Below, in pieces: positions 53,738 through 63,298 of a stretch of 64,000 bases of DNA. The notes beneath the pieces are model-generated. The model ran no database searches, was not told the origin of the DNA, and worked only from the letters and a program-made list of their open reading frames with translations. This stretch comes from Onthophagus taurus (taxonomy: Eukaryota; Arthropoda; Insecta; Coleoptera; Scarabaeidae), in the NCBI RefSeq assembly GCF_036711975.1, contig NC_091976.1:9362001-9426000 (forward strand), written 5' to 3'. The first letter of the stretch is position 1. Each line of letters begins with the position of its first letter. Made by a program: the position numbers and the translations under genes.

Positions 53738-53860
53738 GCCATCTACATCGATTCAGTTTATGTGAGAGAGAAAGTACCATACGAAGTTTTCATTAGTTAA
53801 ACAAGGATAGATAGGAGTGCCACTTTTATTAGCCGGAGTCCGGCCTCTGTATACTCTGTG
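53738..53860 (-). repeat. P-type element right terminal inverted repeat
   Basis: Inverse of 51489-51612; ends CCTCTGTATACTCTGTG followed by the GTTTCACG duplication. Confidence 0.85.
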
Positions 53861-53868
53861 GTTTCACG

Positions 53869-54545
53869 CCAAATGCGTGTAGCTCTCCAAAGCTGCGGTC
53901 TCGGCGCTGTCCGCCCCAGGTTCGTCATGGCAATGTCCTAGTTGCCGCCCGTCTTCTAATCGTAGGAGAACTATGTTGCCGCATGACTTCGATAATCGAT
54001 GTATGGCCTCCACTCCGACAATCGAGGCTGTCTACGAGATGGTTAGCGAGATACGTTCGGAGGTTAGATCTATGAATACTAAAAATGATGAGCCAATGAC
54101 CTCGGTTCAATTCTGCAGCGATCAAATATCTGATTTCGAAAAACTTCTCAAAGAAAAGTGCATGGTTATTGATAGTCTTTCCTCCGATAATGTATAATTG
54201 AGGAAACAGGTCGACACCTTGTCGGTTAGAGTTGCGGACTTGGAACAGTATTCCAGACGTAACAATCTGGACATACAGGGCGTGCCTGAGGCGGGCAACG
54301 AAAACATTATCGATGTTATAAATAAAATTAGCGGCTTTCTCGGGGTTCCGTTAAAATCTGATGATATTGATGCTATATATCGAGTACCTCACATTGACGA
54401 TGTGCGTCGGCCAAAGAACATCGTCGTGAGTTTCTGCAATCGCACCAAACGCGATTCTTTACTCGTCGCTGCCATTGCCAAGAAGCGCTCTCTTCCTAAG
54501 GGTTCCCGTCCGGGATTTTTGATTGATGGCCTATCAGACTTCTAG
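53869..54545 (+). pseudogene. LINE ORF1, middle part: PHD end, coiled coil and RNA-binding-like domain
   Basis: Continues the PHD finger (an in-frame stop lies just after 'AKCV'; 'WQCPSC' follows), then a helical region 'MVSEIRSEVRSM' and 'FEKLLKEKCMVIDSLSSDN' with a stop at 54195-54197. Then 'QVDTLSVRVADLEQYSRRNN' and 'LDIQGVPE' form the coiled-coil/RRM-like part shared with many LINE ORF1 proteins ('DIDAIYRVPHI', 'PKNIVVSFCNRTKRDSLL'). It reads into the 620-bp insert at 54546. ORF1p normally coats LINE RNA; this copy has at least two nonsense codons. Confidence 0.85.
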
Positions 54546-55165
54546 GGCAGGGAGTACACCAAAAATTAACATGAAAAGTCCTAATATACATGGGGTCGCA
54601 AATGCCTCCTTAACGAGATATAGGGGGTCAAAGTTTCTTTAAAATTAAACATTATCTACAATAAAAAGCCTTTCTTTAAAAATATTGTCAACGCCATTGC
54701 TAATTTTGTCAAACGGGCAGTATTTTCGTGTAAAGTGATCAATTATCTATCGATAGGTCTCTTACAAAACTTCGATCAAAGCAATAGTTTTTAAGAAAAA
54801 CACGATTGTAGAAAGTTTGGAGAGCTCTAAGGAGAGCCAAGCGATCACTCTTAAAATCCCGCATGAACTGTCTATCAATTTTTTAGTCACTTACGCTTCT
54901 AAATTTTTTAATAATTTTATTGGTTTATGGTTCCTAAACTTTAACCAATGAAAATTAGCAGCATTTCCGCCTATTAAATCTAGGGTTATTGCTCGCGATA
55001 ACGACGATGGACGTCGTCGTTATTGCGACATTATCGATTGCTTAACAATCGAACTGTATCATGTTCCGTCTATCCATTTCCTCACATCGAATTTCCTGTC
55101 TCAAATTACTCTTAACTTAAATCGAAACTTATAATAATTAATAACCAATTAATTAATAGAATTAT
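54546..55165. mobile_element. 620-bp non-coding insertion in LINE ORF1
   Basis: Flanked by TTCTAG (54540-54545 and 55166-55171). Begins GGCAGGGAGTACACC. No terminal inverted repeat or coding capacity seen; family unknown. Confidence 0.55.
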
Positions 55166-55347
55166 TTCTAGATTATTACAACCTTACTGTAGCGAATAAA
55201 AAACTGTTCGGCGCCGCTAGGGCCACGGCTAAAGAAAATGGTTATAAATATGTCTGGACGCGCAATTGTAAAATTCTAGTCCGTAAAAACGACAGTAGCC
55301 GTGTTATCCAGATTAATTCCGACGGAGACTTGCGCAAACTACAGTAA
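55166..55347 (+). pseudogene. LINE ORF1, C-terminal part
   Basis: 'NLTVANKKLFGAARATAKEN' followed by 'GYKYVWTRNCKILVRK' and 'VIQINSDGDLRKL' is the C-terminal domain of the same ORF1, with a TAA at 55345-55347. It resumes the sequence interrupted at 54545. ORF2 starts about 40 bp downstream. Confidence 0.85.
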
Positions 55348-55389
55348 CTCTCTTCATGTATAAACAACTTAGATATTTTCTAACTCGCA

Positions 55390-56790
55390 ATGGCGTCAAC
55401 TAAATTCATTTCCCTCTACTATCAAAACATACGCGGCTTACGCAGTAAAGGTACTATTTTCTAAACAAACCTACTAAGTGCGGATTTGGATGTTGTCTGT
55501 CTCACGAAGACCTGGCTTTGTCCCGGAATTGAATCTGCAGAGTATTTTCCCGATTCATTGTGACTTACAGACGTGACCGACACATGAATGATGATTCGGG
55601 TGCTCGGCGTCGAGGTGGTGTGTCGAAAATGATCTCCAGTGCGGAACGACCGGGTTTGTTCGCGGACGTTGAAGCAATGTATGTTGCGTTATCTAATGGC
55701 TCTTCAGTGCCTAACATATGCTGTGTTTATATTCCGCCGTGTGACAATGTTGCACTCTCGCGATTTTCCCGGTCCTTAGTTGATGTAATTGAGCGACACC
55801 CCAATGATGGTTTTCTCATTTGTGGTGGTTTCAATATCCCGAAAATCAGGTGCTCTTTTGACCCCGTTCGCCGTTACTGTGTCCCGTCCAGGGCAACTTC
55901 TGCAAGAGCTACAGAGTTCTTGGACTCCGTCACCTTGGCTGGTTTATCCCAATTAAATCATCATTGTAATGACTTTGGTAACATTCTTGATCTTGTTTTT
56001 TCCTGTAATGTATTTCATTGCGAGGTGGATTTGGGTGATCATGCTTTGGTGTCGGAGGACCGTGCTCATACTACGCTAGATATATCATGCAAATTCTTAA
56101 TTCCTAGAAATTTATCCCACTGTAGTGAACCAATATATAAGTTTAAAAAGGCATTATTTGATCAAATCACTGCCCTGGCGGGATTGTCTGAGCGGTGGAA
56201 CCGTGGATGAGGCTGTTACTTATTTTCACGAAGTGCTATCCGACGCTTTTAAACTATTCGTACCGCGCAAACGAGTCTTCGGATTCGGTTTTCCGTACTG
56301 GTTCTCAATAGATACTATAAAAGTAATTCTTGACAAACGTAAGATGCACAAGAAGTGGAAGCGGTATAGAAATCGATTCGACTATTTAACTTTTTCCCTT
56401 TTGAGGGGTCGCTCAAAGTTCCTTATCGATCGTGATTACCGCAATTTTATTGTCAGTGCTGAGAGCACTATACGGCATGATCCCAAAAGGTTTTGGTCAT
56501 TTGTTAGAGCTAAGCGCGCGACAAGTGACTTGCCTGCAGAAGTTACGTTTGCCGGTGTCACTGCTACCGATGGTGCGCATATTTGCGACCTTTTTTCTCG
56601 TTACTTCGGCTCAGTATTTAATGCTTCGCGGACCTCGAGCAGCAGCAATGGCTCCCGTTGTGATGGCCCGCGTTTTTGCGACTTGCCTCTACAATTTGAG
56701 CAGGTTGAGATCTTGAAAGCTAGAAGAAAGCTATTAGAGCCGTTAATCCTTCCGGAGGGTCAGGTGGTGACGGTATACCTCTTATTATAA
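55390..56790 (+). pseudogene. LINE ORF2: AP-endonuclease and linker
   Basis: ATG at 55390 ('MASTKFISLYYQNIRGLRSK'; catalytic Asn in 'QNIRGL'). A stop and a frameshift follow near 55460-55560. 'VVCLTKTWLCPGI' stands where L-x-E-T-W-L is expected, so the catalytic Glu is replaced by Lys. The next piece (55560-56210) has 'VPNICCVYIPP' and 'GFLICGGFNIPKI', where the usual G-D-F-N has Gly for Asp. The linker region with 'RVFGFGFPYWFSIDTIKVIL' and 'KRFWSFVRAKR' lies in another frame (56125-56790). Endonuclease activity looks lost. Confidence 0.85.
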
Positions 56791-57145
56791 TAAAAAATTG
56801 TTGTGAATCTCTTAGTGAACCGTTATCAATAGATCTCTGAAAGACTGTATCTTCCCGCTAATCTGGAAGCAGGCCTCTGTGGTGCTTATTTTTAAATCTG
56901 GCTGTAGAAGCTTGGTCAGAAACCAATTTCTTTGTTGCCCATTTTCGGCAAGGTCCGTGAGAGCTTCATTTACAAGCCTATCTTTTACACTATAAAAAAT
57001 ATTTTAGACCCTCGACTACACGGTTTTTTTGCTGGTCGTTCGGTAGAGACCAATCTTCTCGAATATACTAATTACATTTTGCAATCAAAACTAAATGACA
57101 AGCGCGCGGTCACTATTTCAGACCCGTGGGTTCTTGCACTAAGGC
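56791..57145 (+). pseudogene. LINE ORF2: start of reverse transcriptase
   Basis: 'FPLIWKQASVVLIFKSG', 'LLPIFGKVRESFIYKPIFYT' and 'LHGFFAGRSVETNLLEYTNY' are RT blocks 0-2 of the CR1/Jockey group. The sequence stops after 'KRAVTIS' near 57115-57145; the palm with the two-Asp motif is missing. What follows is unrelated, so the LINE is broken off here by a deletion or insertion. Confidence 0.8.
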
Positions 57146-58748
57146 TCTGTCAGGAAAAGGGGAAAAGGGAAAATCAAAAGACAAGTGTTCTAACCACACT
57201 TAAACTATATTAACAAAATAACAAGAAATAATTGACAATGAACAAAATGAACCTTAAAATCTACCTACGTTTATTTACGACCAGACGTTACTTAAAAAGA
57301 GATATCTCTGAATCTAACCCCGACAGCTAATTCTCGTTGACAGATAGGTGATAACGCAAACTGGCAAAGGTGAAGGTTTCAATACCAAACTTACACCAAA
57401 TCCCCAATAAAAACACAAATTACCGACACGACCCGGATGCCCGAAGTGCAAAAAATGTTTACAATTGAAACTAAGTCACAGTTCTTGATATGCGACGAAA
57501 CTTAGAGTTGGCGTTAAAGCGAATTCTAAGTTGCTATCTAACGGAGCGCTGACGACGTTTCGACTCAAAAATCTCTTAGGTTCGTTGTGATTCTAATTGA
57601 TTGTAATTGTCCTGAAAAAGGTCTTACAAGCTCTTAAGTAACCTCAGGTGTTGGAGGGGTGCAAAAACCTTCTTAAGGCGGGGTCAGAAGATAACATCCG
57701 TCACTAACTAATCCCAAAAGTCATCACATAAATCCCAAACCATGGGTCCCATCAACTTTACGTATTTCTAACGTCTATATTTATTATTATTTTTATTTCC
57801 TCGTATATACGAACTATACAGTATGTACTATATACGTGCGTTTGTAAACACGATAACTCAAAGACCCAATCATCTACTTCGATGAAATTTGGAATACGGC
57901 TATTAAATTAAGACAGTTGATCTCTACCAACATTTGCGACAAATCTGTCGACCGGAAGTATCAGTTTACTTTAACAGATTTAGAAACTGTTTCATATAAA
58001 TTTTCATACAACTTGCACTTTAAATAAAGAAATAAGAATGAGTAACTTTCAGATACAAAATTCCTACCACCTCACATAACCGGAAGTAGTACTTTACCTG
58101 AACCTGTACCCATTTGTTTCATATAAACTGGTACTAAGTAAAAAAAAAAATTAAAATTTTGTATAAGCCTTTATATGAAAAATGTATAGATAAAAAATTA
58201 CATTGAAATCATGAAACCGGAAGTAGTATTTTACTTAACAAATCACCTTCACATGCAATTTTACATATAGGAGTTAAAATAAAGAAAATTCTACAATTAT
58301 TTTGAATTTAGTGCCTTTTTTAAAAGTATTTTTCCAAACATTTATTTTTCAATCGTATAAAAATGTGAGAAAGTCGAATGTAGAGCATTGTAGTTTTATT
58401 ATTATTATGCAATTTAAGAAAAAATATACAAAAACTGCATTATTCGTTGATAGAATGTATCTTTTATATTTTTCATTTAATGTCACCTCTTAAAAACAGG
58501 ATTAAAATATGTTAAACAATTTTATATGTACATAATTATAGGTATACACAATTATATGTATATTTTATTATTTTTTTATGAATGTTACTGATATTGCAGA
58601 GTAATATTATTTTTTAACAAAACCCTAACAGTCTATCTGAGATATAAATATTATAATACAATGTACAATATACCTATAATAATGTTTAACTCGTCCACTA
58701 TTCCATCATTGCCTGACGCTGTGTTTTCAGAAACCAGGTGATACTGTG
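57146..58748. other. No gene; contains spaced CCGGAAGT repeats
   Basis: ACCGGAAGTA(GTA) occurs at 57951, 58079 and 58216 (about 130-bp spacing), embedded in AT-rich sequence with similar flanks (TTTACTT, CATATAAA). It may be the non-coding part of the Transib element or another repeat. The open frame at 58302-58493 is not credible. Confidence 0.45.
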
Positions 58749-60672
58749 TTAAAGTGCTAGGGTTTCTTCATCCAGTTTCTTTACATTTTTAATGCACTGC
58801 TTTCTAATATTCGTTATGTATGGATCTGATGTATAAAGGAGTGTATAAAATACATCTTCGTTTGTAGCATATCTAGAACATTTTCGTGCGTGATGTAGCC
58901 TAAATTCTTTGTAATCTTTATTTCGAGATTCCTGTGCATCTTCTGATAGCTGTCCAATAGGTAAAATTGCAAAATGTCGTATGATACGTTCACCATGAAT
59001 TAATATTTTATGTACTGAAGATGGCATGTAATACCAGTCATAATTTTTAATGTATATTTTTGCCGTTTCCGTCGCATATTCTCCAAACTTATCTGGATCT
59101 ACCATAACACCCGATGTCAACGCCTGAAGAATTATATAAAATCGCTTAATCAATATTTCGTCGACACCGGTAATTTCAGCCGAAGAAGAAGCATTACAAA
59201 AAAATCTTCTAGCAGTATTTCCATCGTTTGTATTACCACTTATTTGCTTTGGCTTATCAATAATCAAACCAAGCTCTTTGCGGAATCGGGCCTTGACCAA
59301 AGCTTTCTTATCTTTTTTTAATTGTTTATTTTCTTCGGTAGTAGCTGACCGCTTTCAGAAGGGTAGATTATATGATATGTGTAAAATCATCTCCTTGCAA
59401 CGTATCCAGGCATGTAGCGTTGATAATCCATAGCGAAATGCATTATCATTTTCTGGTCGTGCTGCCACCTTTTCTAAATTATTCATTTGCCGTGGATTAG
59501 CACCGAAAATAGTGCACGTGGAACATGAAGGTGTACATGTTATTGTTTGGGCAACTTTTCCATCTATCATAGTGAGAAACATGTCATGTTTGATTTGTAT
59601 TGCTTTTCCTTGCTTTGTAATTACCGATGGACTCAAACTATCAATTTGACTTTGTATACCATCCACAACGGATTTCGTTTTCTCGGGAGTCTCTATAGAA
59701 AACTCAATTGAAATTGGTCGACAGAACCGCACAGAAGAGGGAACAGGATTTTACCACACTACCTTACCAGTTTCTTCGTCAATTAATCTAATAGGTACAA
59801 ATGAAGCTATGAACAAATTAGCATCACATACCACATTAGACTCTTCAGGTAGTACTTGCTTGTATTCGCTTTGTCCAGATGAGCCATCACACCCCCACTT
59901 ACTGTATAAAACTAACTTTTGTAATCCAGACTTATATACTGACTCAATTAATAAAATTCTATTAATCGTGTGATTTAATAAATCTTGTAAAGATGTTACC
60001 TTTGCATATGTATTGCTGATTTCTATGCTAGAAGCAGGTGGATAACAGATTTTTACTTTCCTGGATGTTGTGATAAGGTGGCAATAAAAAGCAGCTTTTC
60101 TCATTGGTTAGATTTCTAAGGTATAAATATTGTGCTTTAGTCAAATCTAAATCAATGTAAACGCTTAATGCTTCATCTGCAGTCAATGGTTGTGATTTAT
60201 TATGGTGGATCTGTTTTAAAATTGCTTTCTTTTCATCACTGCAAATCTCTTATAGTCTCCACTAAATTTGCTTCATCACTTTCTCCCATTGACGTAATCC
60301 CTGAATATACGCACTATATATGCGATCAAATCCATATTCATTTTGCAATGTTGCAAATCTTCATAAGGTAGATGATATGGAACCAACAGATTTGTCGCAT
60401 TCTTCATTTAGAACAGATAAAGATACAGATTTACTCCTGGTTTAACCAATCATGGTTTTTCGCAAAAAAATCTTGTTTGTACGTGATGCTTCTGTCCAAC
60501 GCGAGTTTATCGCAGTATTCAGATTTCTTTTGAAGTGATTAATTATTAACTGTGTGTTATTGTCTGAAAGGAGATACTGTTCACGTAAAAATTTAATTAA
60601 GCCCGAAAGATTTTTTCGATCCGCAATGTAAGCGAGAGCTACTTCACGTTTTAAGCATCTTAATATAACCAT
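58749..60672 (-). pseudogene. Transib transposase (RAG1-core relative), broken in four pieces
   Basis: Minus-strand order: 60672-60442 (N-terminal helical region), 60104-59751, 59732-59355 and 59300-58749. 'LYSKWGCDGSSGQSEYKQ' carries the first catalytic Asp. 'FLTMIDGKVAQTITCTPSCS' and 'TCTIFGANPRQMNNL' carry the second Asp and the Cys-rich insert. 'LSTLHAWIRCKEMILHISYN' precedes 'GNTNDGNTARRFFCNASSSA', 'HKILIHGERIIRHFAILPIG' and 'QLSEDAQESRNKDYKEFRLH', which are hallmarks of Transib. The likely third acidic residue is in 'ATNEDVFYTLL'. Stops or shifts separate all pieces. Element ends (CACxxTG-type) were not found. Confidence 0.9.
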
Positions 60673-60798
60673 TTTCTATAATAGTTTCTTCGCATATATT
60701 GTTTTGAAAAAAACTAATTTTTGCCCATAGAAAACATAAAAAGTACTATGTTACTATAAATAGAAATATTTACGGATATTAGAGCACTTAAGTAGTAT

Positions 60799-61176
60799 AG
60801 AAACGCCGATTCTAGATAGGAAGTTGCTCCACAGCTCCACATCCGCTCCACATGACGTCATCAACCCAATGTAAAAGGATAGGGAAGGGTACCAACCTAT
60901 GGCTGTGGAGAAAACAAAAATAGGTTGGTATTGGAAAAGTAACTAGATCTGGTGACTTTTAAAAAAAGTAACGCGCCACCTAGTGGCTGGTAGTGGAACT
61001 AAACCACTACCAACCAGGTAGACTGCTACTTTTTTAAAAAGTCACCAGATCTTGTTACCAACCTATTTTTTCCCTCAAGCGTTTGGTTGGCACCCCTCCC
61101 TATCCTTTTACATCGGGCGGATGACGTCACGGAGGAGCGGAGGAGCAACAACTTCCTGTCTAGAATCGGCGTTTCT
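60799..61176. mobile_element. 378-bp MITE/foldback with long imperfect inverted ends
   Basis: AGAAACGCCGATTCTAGATA at the left and its inverse TGTCTAGAATCGGCGTTTCT at the right (one mismatch). The inverted similarity extends through GACGTCAT and AGGATAGGGA blocks to AGTCACCAGATCT / AGATCTGGTGACT. Nearly the whole element can fold. No coding capacity; target duplication unclear. Confidence 0.8.
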
Positions 61177-61391
61177 GAAAGATGGCGCGTTGAACGCATA
61201 AAGGCGCGCCTCACAACTCTTGAATGCGCGTGCGCAGGAACTTGGGAATATTCCGGAAAATAATAATAACACAATTTAACACAATTTAATTCCCCCCCCC
61301 CAATCAACCCAATAAAAGTATTAATAAACATTTTTATAATAATAAACATTACATAATAAATAGTTACAAAAAAATAATAAAAACCTTAATG

Positions 61392-61631
61392 TTATGGTAC
61401 TTTTTTTACAAATTCAATTATATGAGCGGGCTTCGGTTTACCACCATCCTTTATTATTATACACGATACATTGATCTTGTAACTCCAAAAAATTTCTTGA
61501 TCGGTAGGTAAAAAAGAAACGTTGAGAAGCAAGCCCGCTTCTAACTCCACCACAACGGAAGGTGACGACCATGCGCAGCTCGTAAGACGTTTTCCATTAA
61601 CAATAAATATGGTAAAAGGGGTAAATCCAAC
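61392..61631 (-). pseudogene. Small ORF A, paralogue of the 101-aa ORF at 62574-62879
   Basis: On the minus strand an open stretch of about 79 codons ends at TAA 61392-61394. 'GKRLTSCAWSS.PSVVVELE' and the C-terminal 'IIEFVKKVP' align with 'AKRLKKCSWPSVVLELEAGF' and 'LLDFVKKLE' of ORF B. An in-frame stop lies upstream at 61632-61634 and no in-frame ATG precedes the conserved part, so it is a truncated copy or starts in an unrecognised exon. Family not recognised. Confidence 0.5.
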
Positions 61632-61845
61632 TCAACTTCGAATGAATTTTTTCTTTGGTTTAAACTCACAAAGACTGAAAAAAAAAACACAGAGACGACT
61701 ATGAGACATTGCGCGCGGTTTACGTTTGACGGGTAAATCCAACTCAACTTCGAATAAATTTTTTCTTTGGTTTAAACTCACAGAGACCGAAAAAAAGAAA
61801 AACACAGAGACGACTACGAGACATTGCGAGCGGTTTACGTTTGAC
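61619..61845. repeat. Two-copy ~113-bp tandem repeat
   Basis: GGGTAAATCCAACTCAACTT starts at 61619 and again at 61731. Each unit ends GCGGTTTACGTTTGAC. The second unit runs into the 700-bp direct repeat. Confidence 0.9.
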
Positions 61846-62520
61846 ACGTTCGGTTTCTAAAGTAAAACTGATTATGAGTTACGCGATACAATGCTTTCCT
61901 CGCCGGGGCGGAAGTGTCAACTTACGACAATCGGCGCGGCGCATCACCAAGTAAAGTGCAATGCACCTCGCCGGCGGGAGTGTCAAGTTACAATCAATGC
62001 TGAGCAATGGAATAATTGACCTAAATGAAATGCTATACATATATATAATTAATATTAAGAAAGTAAAAAAAAATAATACAAATTATAAAATTTTTTAATG
62101 CGTTTTCATTAACAAAAATGATGTAAGTGAAAAAAAAATACATTTAAATAAAAGAAGGAAAAGGTTTCGGCGGCTCAGTGGTGATGTAAATTAACGAACT
62201 ATATAATACAGACTTATTTAATTTAATTTAATTTTACGCGAATTGAACCGATAGCTGCAAGGTGAAATATAAATACTTTAAAGACAATAAACCACTGAAC
62301 CACCGAAACCTTTTCAATTTAATATTAAAAGCCTAGCAGTTGAACGGAAATACAAACAAAAAAGATGCGTGTTTAAGAAATATATAAAACTTACTTATTT
62401 AATTGAATTTAAGCGGATTGAATTGATGGCTGTAAGGTGAAATAGAAACAACAAAATGATGTGTTTAAGAAATACATTTGTTATTATTTAATTTTTAAGA
62501 ATATATAATTTTTATAATAC
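61820..62520. repeat. ~700-bp direct repeat, copy 1
   Basis: Nearly identical to 63299-64000 (offset about 1479 bp), reaching the window end. Contains the inverted repeat at 62157-62315 and two diverged ~65-bp blocks (around 62211 and 62390). Confidence 0.95.
62157..62315. repeat. 159-bp inverted-repeat element inside the direct repeat
   Basis: GAAAAGGTTTCGGCGGCTCA(GTGGT) at the left and its inverse at 62291-62315, with two mismatches in 25. The left arm contains GGCTCAGTGGT, which resembles a tRNA A box; no B box is seen. The second copy is at about 63637-63794. Confidence 0.7.
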
Positions 62521-62573
62521 AATTACATTTATATTAATACAGATGAACATCAGGGTCATCGGTCGGAAAGTTT

Positions 62574-62879
62574 TTACGTTTCAAGCTTCTTGACGAAATC
62601 CAATAAATATACAGGGTGTGTTTTACCAATGTCTTTTGCACCCTTATAAATTATAGACATTTTGCTAAGTTCCATAATTTCTTCGTCGGTAATATCTTCT
62701 GCGATGCGTCTTGGTAAATAAATTACGAATCCAGCCTCCAGTTCAAGTACCACGGACGGCCAAGAACACTTTTTAAGCCGTTTCGCACACTTAATCGGGT
62801 ATGGAGTGTCTGTTTGAAGCGCAGAAATTGATTTTTTCGGTGGGAAATTGCACTGACCCAATTGACTTAGACGAGACAT
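62574..62879 (-). CDS. Small ORF B, 101 aa, unknown family, under candidate heat-shock promoter
   Basis: An intact frame starting M-S-R-L-S-Q-L-G. It has a basic patch 'CAKRLKKCSW', a strand-like block 'PSVVLELEAGFVIYLPRRIA', an acidic helix 'EDITDEEIMELSKMS' and a C-terminal 'HPVYLLDFVKKLET'. No signal peptide or membrane segment. I do not recognise the family. A related sequence occurs in the same orientation 1.2 kb away (61392-61631), which argues that the coding sequence is real. Upstream on the minus strand there is a TATA-like CATATAATTA (62966-62975) and two heat-shock elements at 63009 and 63091. It could belong to an unrecognised mobile element. Confidence 0.55.
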   Translation of the reverse strand: MSRLSQLGQCNFPPKKSISALQTDTPYPIKCAKRLKKCSWPSVVLELEAGFVIYLPRRIAEDITDEEIMELSKMSIIYKGAKDIGKTHPVYLLDFVKKLET

Positions 62880-62999
62880 GATTTGTTTCGTAGATTAATA
62901 ATAATAAAACGTAACCTGTTAGCTTGGAAATAGCTGTCATACTAAATAAATTATTTAGAACATGTAATTATATGTATGAAAATAATGGGGGTGGGGAAA

Positions 63000-63163
63000 T
63001 GTGTAATAGAAGTTTCTAGAAGGATGATGCAATTCGCACGTCAGGTGTTATTGTTATCTAAAATGCAAATCAAGCAGTTTTTGTGTAATAGAAGTTTCTA
63101 GAAGGATGATGCAATTCGCACGCAGGTGTTATTGTTATCTAAAATGCAAATTAAGCAGTTTTT
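63000..63163 (-). promoter_or_regulatory. Tandem 82-bp repeat, each with a perfect heat-shock element
   Basis: GTGTAATAGAAGTTTCTAGA begins each unit (about 63000 and 63082). AGAAGTTTCTAGAAG fits nGAAnnTTCnnGAAn exactly, at 63008-63022 and 63090-63104. They lie about 130 and 212 bp upstream of the ORF B start, beyond its TATA-like box. Confidence 0.65.
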
Positions 63164-63298
63164 ATTATTAAATCACCAAAGTTATGTAAAGTTCATTGAA
63201 CCTCACCAACACTTGTTTCAACATGTTTAAACTTGTTTAAATTAAAATAAATATAATTTTTTAACGCAAGTATTCGTCAACATTCTTAATAGTAGTAA

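Larger units (their letters stand above)
51489..53860 (+). mobile_element. P-type element, 2372 bp, encoding only a THAP/coiled-coil protein
   Basis: The ends CATAGAGTATACAGAGGCCG and (inverse of the right end) CACAGAGTATACAGAGGCCG are inverted repeats of about 125 bp with few mismatches. They are flanked by the 8-bp duplication GTTTCACG (51481-51488 and 53861-53868); 8 bp is the P-element norm. The interrupted LINE PHD finger confirms the boundaries independently. The internal gene has THAP and coiled-coil exons only. Confidence 0.9.
51216..57145 (+). mobile_element. CR1-like LINE with PHD-finger ORF1, interrupted twice
   Basis: 5' UTR (about 51216-51397), ORF1 (51398-55347) split by a P-type element at 51489-53860 and a 620-bp insert at 54546-55165, then ORF2 from 55390 broken by several stops and ending within RT near 57145. 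The 3' half of RT and the 3' UTR are absent. Confidence 0.85.

Noticed and set aside
63000..63163. CRISPR-like array
   Set aside because: Only two units of 82 bp with no spacer variation, in a eukaryotic transposon-rich context; better explained as a promoter tandem duplication.
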